From Notospermus geniculatus (lineage: Eukaryota > Nemertea > Pilidiophora > Heteronemertea > Lineidae), in NCBI GenBank assembly GCA_002633025.1, contig NMRB01000096.1:581876-645875 (forward strand): a stretch of 64,000 nucleotides of DNA, given 5' to 3'. The notes under the pieces are model-generated. The model ran no database searches. It saw nothing but the letters and a program-made list of their open reading frames with translations, and was not told where the DNA came from. Position 1 is the first letter of the stretch; the number at the start of each line of letters is the position of its first letter. This document shows, in pieces, positions 59,740 through 64,000 of this stretch. The translations under genes were made by a program, and so were the position numbers.

Positions 59740-60175
59740 GAATGCCACCCGTACCCAGTGTCCGATTCTTTGGCGGACACTCAAAAACAGACATGACAGA
59801 AAACCATGTCATGCATGTAGGCCAATCAGTGCCTCCCCCCACCGTCCGTGTGCTCACGTAGGCCTACGTCGAGGTGTCGTGAGCGGGAGTAGGCTAATCT
59901 TTTTGTTGGAGGCATTGGCAAACGAGTGCAACGAAAAATATTACACCGGTGTTTTCATTCGTTTGAAAAAGGCCACCCGTATGCCATGCCAGTGTCCGAT
60001 TGTTTGGCGGACACTCAAAAAAGAAAACCATGTAGGCCTACCGGGTATCAGTGCCTCCCCCACCGTCCGTGTCACGTCGAGGTGAGCGGCATCTTTTTTG
60101 TTGGGATAGGCATTGGCAAACGAGTGCAACGAAAAATATTACACCGGTGTTTTCATTCGTTCGAAAAAGACGGCC
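59740..60175. repeat. Local tandem duplication of about 200 bp
   Basis: A block containing ccagtgtccgatt, ttggcggacactcaaaaa, tcagtgcctcccc and aacgagtgcaacgaaaaata occurs twice in a row, ending at about 59975 and 60173. The second unit is shorter, with several small deletions. Confidence 0.75.
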
Positions 60176-60894
60176 GATAGGCCTAGTCTAGAGTTATCAT
60201 GATAAATCATTGATGTAATAAAGCAAGTTGTCCAGGTGGCAGGCCTGATTATCAAATGCGGCCGCATCCTCATGGATGGAATGATCATGGACCTGCCTCG
60301 AGGCCACCCACCATTGGCACCAAACCTAACATGGCGCGCTAATCCGATGTGTTACTTGCACGAACTTCAAAGTGTTATACCACATTTTCAATAGGATAAA
60401 ATACGGCAATTATCAACGATTCCAGTCTTTGAGAGTGTTTTTTAATCTCTAAAGGTCTTGTGATGAAAAATTTTAGTACGCATTTTGTAAAAATCGTGTT
60501 TTATTTCGACCCAAATCAACTTGATCCCACACCCTCTCATTCGGTACCAATTTAAAACTTGCGAGATATATTTTTCTGTGACATTTTTTATTCATTTCAT
60601 TATCGAATTTAAAAGTTCATTTAAGTAGCTAAAAGATGCTATGTATTTCATTGTCGTCCTCACGATATTTATTATTTGCGCTCGCTTTGAACATTGGGAA
60701 GTAGCACAAAAAAATTCTCATTTTGAGCTGCTGCGTCAAAATATTGCGCGAAATGTCCGCTGCGTTCTTCGAGGTCCGCAACGTCACAATATCATGCGTC
60801 ACGGAACGTCAAGAAAATCATTCGCATTCGTTTGTGTCTGCTGTCAACATCGAACTCTGTCACTCTCTGATTCTGTTCGCAAAACTGACTGAAG
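60176..60894. other. Intergenic, 5' flank of the H1-like gene
   Basis: AT-rich sequence without a recognisable gene. A tata-rich word occurs near 60565 and a CATTGGG near 60694, which I do not regard as established promoter elements. Confidence 0.35.
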
Positions 60895-61554
60895 ATGGTT
60901 GCAAGTCCGAGGAAGAGATCAAGATCGAGATCAGCTTCGCCAAAGAGGAAAGCATCACCCAAGAGGAAGGCTTCGCCGAAGAGGAAAGCTTCGCCCAAAA
61001 GGAAAGCTTCGCCCAAGAGGAAAGCTTCGCCAAAGAGGAAGACTTCCCCCAAAAGGAAAGCTTCTCCCAAGAGAAAAGCGGCGAGGAAGACCAAGCCAGC
61101 TGCTCACCCGAAGACTTTGGACATGGTCGTGGCTGCTGTGAAAGCGTTGAAGGAACGCCGTGGTTCGTCCCGCCAGGCTATTGCCAAGTACATTTTGGCA
61201 AACTACAAGGGAATCACGCTATCAAGGCTTCCGTCTATGATCCGTTTGGCTCTCCTGCGTGGCTTGGCAACTGGCGTTCTTGTCCGTCCAAAAGGATCCA
61301 CTGCAACTGGTGCCACCGGACGGTTCCGTCTTGCAAAGCGACCCGCGAAGCCAAAGAAGAAGAAAGCCAGAAAGCCAAAGAGAAAGGCCCCCAAAAAGAA
61401 GGCAAGGAAGGCCAGGAAGCCAAAGGCAAAGAAGGCAAAGAAATCTGCTAAGAAAGCGACGAAAGCAAAGAGGGCCAAGAGTCCAAAGAGGAAAGCCGCC
61501 AAGCCGAAGAAGAGGGCAGCAAAGAAGAGATCGCCAAAGAAGAGCAAGAAATAA
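60895..61554 (+). CDS. Histone H1/protamine-like (PL-I type) sperm chromatin protein
   Basis: Intronless frame of 219 residues. After MVASPRKRSRSRSASPKRK, the pentapeptide SPKRKA-type unit repeats about eight times (15-base repeat). A linker-histone winged-helix domain follows at about residues 70-145 (LDMVVAAVKALKERRGSS, YILANYKGI, RLALLRGLATGVLV, GATGRFRLAK). A long lysine-rich tail closes the protein. SPKR/SPKK N-terminal repeats are typical of sperm-specific H1 and protamine-like PL-I proteins, where they bind linker DNA and are phosphorylated during spermiogenesis. Lack of introns and a histone stem-loop downstream fit a replication-type histone gene. Sperm expression is inferred from the repeats. 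Confidence 0.92.
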   Translation: MVASPRKRSRSRSASPKRKASPKRKASPKRKASPKRKASPKRKASPKRKTSPKRKASPKRKAARKTKPAAHPKTLDMVVAAVKALKERRGSSRQAIAKYILANYKGITLSRLPSMIRLALLRGLATGVLVRPKGSTATGATGRFRLAKRPAKPKKKKARKPKRKAPKKKARKARKPKAKKAKKSAKKATKAKRAKSPKRKAAKPKKRAAKKRSPKKSKK

Positions 61555-61584
61555 ACGATCTGTCGTCTGAAACTTCAATCCAAC

Positions 61585-61600
61585 GGCCCTTGTCAGGGCC
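61585..61600 (+). terminator. Histone 3' stem-loop
   Basis: GGCCCT-TGTC-AGGGCC is a six-base-pair stem with a four-base loop, flanked by CCAAC upstream and ACCCC downstream as in metazoan histone mRNAs. It lies 30 bases after the stop. The loop is TGTC; the usual loop is TTTC or TTAC. It implies SLBP-dependent, non-polyadenylated 3' ends. Confidence 0.88.
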
Positions 61601-61789
61601 ACCCCAAACAGTTAAAAGAGACGATCCCTTTGCACAGTGATGATGCTTGCTAAATGAATATGACATGATGATTTGCTAGCCCCCCCCCTACATGCCCTAA
61701 TAATACATGCCCTAATAATCAATGAAATCATGATGCGATGTCTCACGGCCAAGTCTGATTTCTGAGCAGGCCTAGCCTAGGCCTCTATT

Positions 61790-62145
61790 GCTGCGTTCAC
61801 ACCTATTTCGCATCGAAATCGGTTTCCGTAAATCGAAATACGGAAATCGATTTGGTTACGCCGGGTCGGGTCACACTACAACTAAACCGATTTCGATTCG
61901 AAACAAAACGCGTCACACTCAACCCGAAATAAACTACGTCATGACGTTAGGCCTTACATTGAATGTACACTGTGCAGTACATACTATTTCGATTTGGCTA
62001 ATGCGAATCGAAACCGATTCAAATACCGGTTTGGTTAAATCGATATAAAAGTGATCTATTTCGAATTGAGTGTGACGCGTTATATCGGAATAGGCCTTTA
62101 TTGCGAATTCGATTCGATATAAAACCCTAGTGTGAACACGGCATA
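61790..62145. mobile_element. Fold-back MITE, GCGTTCACACC ends
   Basis: Left tgcgttcacacctatttcg and right aaccctagtgtgaacacggca are inverted; interior words such as atcgaaatcggttt and their inverses are scattered through both arms. Confidence 0.65.
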
Positions 62146-62344
62146 AGAAACATGTCAATGATGTGGACAGGCTGGTGGATGTCGCAATGTCATGACATGC
62201 TGATGCATGATATGACATGTAGGCCTATGACCCGAAATATCATTGACCCTGCAATCTGATTGGTTAGGCCTAGGCCTAGGCTAGAGATTGAACATCTTAC
62301 AACATTTTGTTCAATGGGTGATAGGCCTAGGCCTATGAATAAAA

Positions 62345-62760
62345 TCCCCCAGCAAAGGCTTTTAGGGGCCTAGGCCTACTTCAGATTTGTAGGACTAGGC
62401 CCTAGGCCCACAGCATAGCGTATTAATCTAGGACTAGGGTAGGCATATGCGTTTGTACTGCAAAATCCAAGTAAAAGCATTCACTAGTCTTTATTCATTT
62501 TTCACATGACTCAATATGTGCATGGTCGAACATCATCCAACACCATCTCTGACGCAGATGTTCAAAATACCCAACATTTACATGCTAGGCCTAGGCGTAC
62601 GCCTACCATGCCTACACGATAACACCCCCCCCCCCCTGTAACATGAACATCGTACAAAATTGTACGATGAAAATTTGAACAAAAGTATGATCGTCTGAAT
62701 ATGGGCCCTTTAGGCCCATCCGGGGGCGAGTTATCCTAGGGGCGAATTATCCGGGAGTTA
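62345..62760. mobile_element. Degenerate partial copy of the TU-like element
   Basis: Sequence near 62450-62510 (tttgtactgcaaaatccaag, aaagcattcactagtcttta) matches the loop of the 57090-58578 element (57545-57590). It is followed by gggggcgagttatcctaggg and ggcgaattatcc, a decayed version of the repeat arms. Confidence 0.6.
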
Positions 62761-63222
62761 TCCTGTATTGTAACCTTTTTACTATTACACCATGTACACT
62801 GGCGTGAATGACAATGTTGAGCCTTCAGAAGGTTTGGCTCTTGAATTACCATGGTTACCAAATGATAATTATTTACCCCATTTTCATAAAAATAAGAAAT
62901 AGCGATTTTAAACTGCCGGTGTGACATCTGCCAATGTTCCGTATTTTGATCTTTTCCCCATTGCTTGGGAAACGCTGGCAGATAGGCCCCTAGATCGACT
63001 CGTCCGCGTCCCCTATTGTCAAGTCGCAGCTTTTTCCGTCTCACTAGTAGGGGAACATTCACAGACGGGGAACATTCAAAAACGTGACATCGGTTCTGCT
63101 GCAGCTCTCCTGATTGAGTGACAGTGATGTTATGAATATGATGCAAGTTTCCGCTTTCCTAGAAAAGATAAATTGATCTCTTCCTTTAAGCCGCCCATAC
63201 ACGCACGATGTTATTGCACAAT
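62761..63222. other. Intergenic, no supported gene
   Basis: No open frame with splice or domain support. The stretch lies between the degenerate TU-like copy and the MITE cluster at the window end. Confidence 0.35.
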
Positions 63223-63223
63223 A

Positions 63224-63355
63224 GGGAGTTTTCGCAAAGCCCCCGAAACGCCAACGCGAACGTCTATCCTTTTGTTCGGTGCTCTCTTCGTGGCATCGAA
63301 CAATGGTAGGGTTTGGCGTTCGCGTTGGCGTTTCGGGGGCTTCGCGAAAACTCCC
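63224..63355. mobile_element. GGGAG-TIR MITE
   Basis: Starts GGGAGTTTTCGCAAAGCCCC after TA and ends with the inverse ACTCCC before TA. The arms (cgaaacgccaacgcgaacg) differ from those of the family members at 236 and 63814. Confidence 0.85.
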
Positions 63356-63386
63356 TATTATGAGGCTCAAAATGGGCAATAGTATA

Positions 63387-63512
63387 GAGTTTTCGCAAAG
63401 CCCCCGAAACGTCAACGCGAACGTCTGTCCTTTTGTTCAGTGCTCTCTTCGTGGCATCGAACAATGGGTTTGGCGTTCGCGTTGGCGTTTCGGGGGCTTT
63501 GCGAAAACTCCC
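63387..63512. mobile_element. GGGAG-TIR MITE, second adjacent copy
   Basis: Nearly identical to 63224-63355, separated by about 30 bases; the left terminus is degenerate (GAGTTTTCGCAAAGCCCC). Confidence 0.85.
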
Positions 63513-63682
63513 TATTATTGCCAATCTTCTACCCATCATGCCAGAAGCACGTGCCATGCCCCTATTTTGGGCCCCATATTGTGCAATAATATTGATCGTG
63601 TATGGGCCGCTTTACGCCTAGTTTATTTGTTTATGTTACCATGGTTACTGCTACAATGCCGCATTGTCTGTCGGCAACAATA

Positions 63683-63990
63683 GGGAGTTAGAGAAATCAA
63701 ACGATAAACTTTAACTTTACGACAACGTTATTTTTCATACTGCAAATTCCCCAGATTTTATATACTGCATTTTCGGTACAAAAAAAACGTTGTCGTAAAG
63801 TTAACGTTTATTAGGGAGTTTAAGAAATCGAACGATAAACGTTAACTTTACGACAACGTTATTTTTTGTACCGAAAATGCAATATTTATATAATCTGGTG
63901 AATTCGCAGTATGAAAAATAACGTTGTCGTAAAGTTAACGTTTATCGTTTTATTTCTTAAACTCCCTATTGTTTGATTTCTTAAACTCCC
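63683..63990. mobile_element. GGGAG-TIR MITE interrupted by a relative
   Basis: Left end GGGAGTTAGAGAAATCAAAC; its right end GTTTGATTTCTTAAACTCCC lies at 63971-63990. Between them, at 63814-63966, a second complete element (GGGAGTTTAAGAAATCGAAC to inverse) is inserted at a TA within the right arm. Confidence 0.8.
63814..63966. mobile_element. GGGAG-TIR MITE nested in another copy
   Basis: Complete element flanked by TA on both sides, with arms of about 60 bases carrying cgataaacgttaactttacg and its inverse. It sits inside the element at 63683-63990. Confidence 0.85.
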
Positions 63991-64000
63991 TTATATGAGA

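Noticed and set aside
60723-61451. Second long plus-strand frame rich in EEESF over the H1 gene
   Set aside because: Out-of-frame reading of the same 15-base repeat; the H1 frame has the winged-helix domain and the stem-loop after its stop.

Overview
The window looks like genomic DNA from a marine invertebrate animal. Genes have introns with GT-AG borders, intergenic space is crowded with fold-back MITEs, and a palindromic AGGCCT/TAGGCCTA word is everywhere. The gene content is metazoan: a TGF-beta ligand, BTB-Kelch, Ro60, ALG14, a Mab-21/cGAS-like protein and a sperm-type H1. I cannot fix the phylum. The fold-back element with tandemly repeated arms and the lysine-rich SPKR-repeat H1 suggest an echinoderm, hemichordate or similar, but this is inference. 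Assembly gaps are marked by single Ns (2330, 28698, 41822, 50529) and one N run (52434-52771).

Layout. 1-4.6 kb: repeats and one possible first exon on the minus strand. 4.7-5.6 kb: last exon of a TGF-beta-type ligand. 7.4-33.8 kb: a large direct tandem duplication, unit 1 about 8164-22203 and unit 2 about 22204-33835. Each unit carries the 5' exons of a secreted two-domain protein gene (minus strand), a multi-exon protein kinase gene (plus) and a multi-exon gene for an RG-rich, proline-rich protein of unknown function (plus). Splice sites and reading phases were matched by eye between the units; the phases add up exactly. The left breakpoint lies in intron 3 of the secreted-protein gene, so its second copy lacks exons 4-5. 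The copies differ by transposon insertions, by repeat number in the kinase linker, and by a gap in unit 2 that removes exon 1 of the RG-rich gene.

34.5-38.2 kb: a long minus-strand exon encoding an ankyrin-repeat array fused to a Mab-21/cGAS-like nucleotidyltransferase domain whose catalytic residues appear intact. This is the most interesting gene here. 40.3-41.8 kb: Ro60 (TROVE plus vWA), cut at its 5' end by a gap. 45.0-48.1 kb: a five-exon BTB-BACK-Kelch gene. 50.5-55.2 kb: ALG14 with gaps. 60.9-61.6 kb: an intronless H1/protamine-like gene followed by a histone 3' stem-loop. The remainder is mostly fold-back MITEs, a SINE, minisatellites and a TU-like fold-back transposon.

The duplicated kinase and RG-rich genes both have TGACGTCA (CRE) sites upstream, so they may share regulation. 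The cGAS-like and Ro60 genes are neighbours that both belong to nucleic-acid-sensing or RNA-binding families, but no functional link is shown by the sequence.
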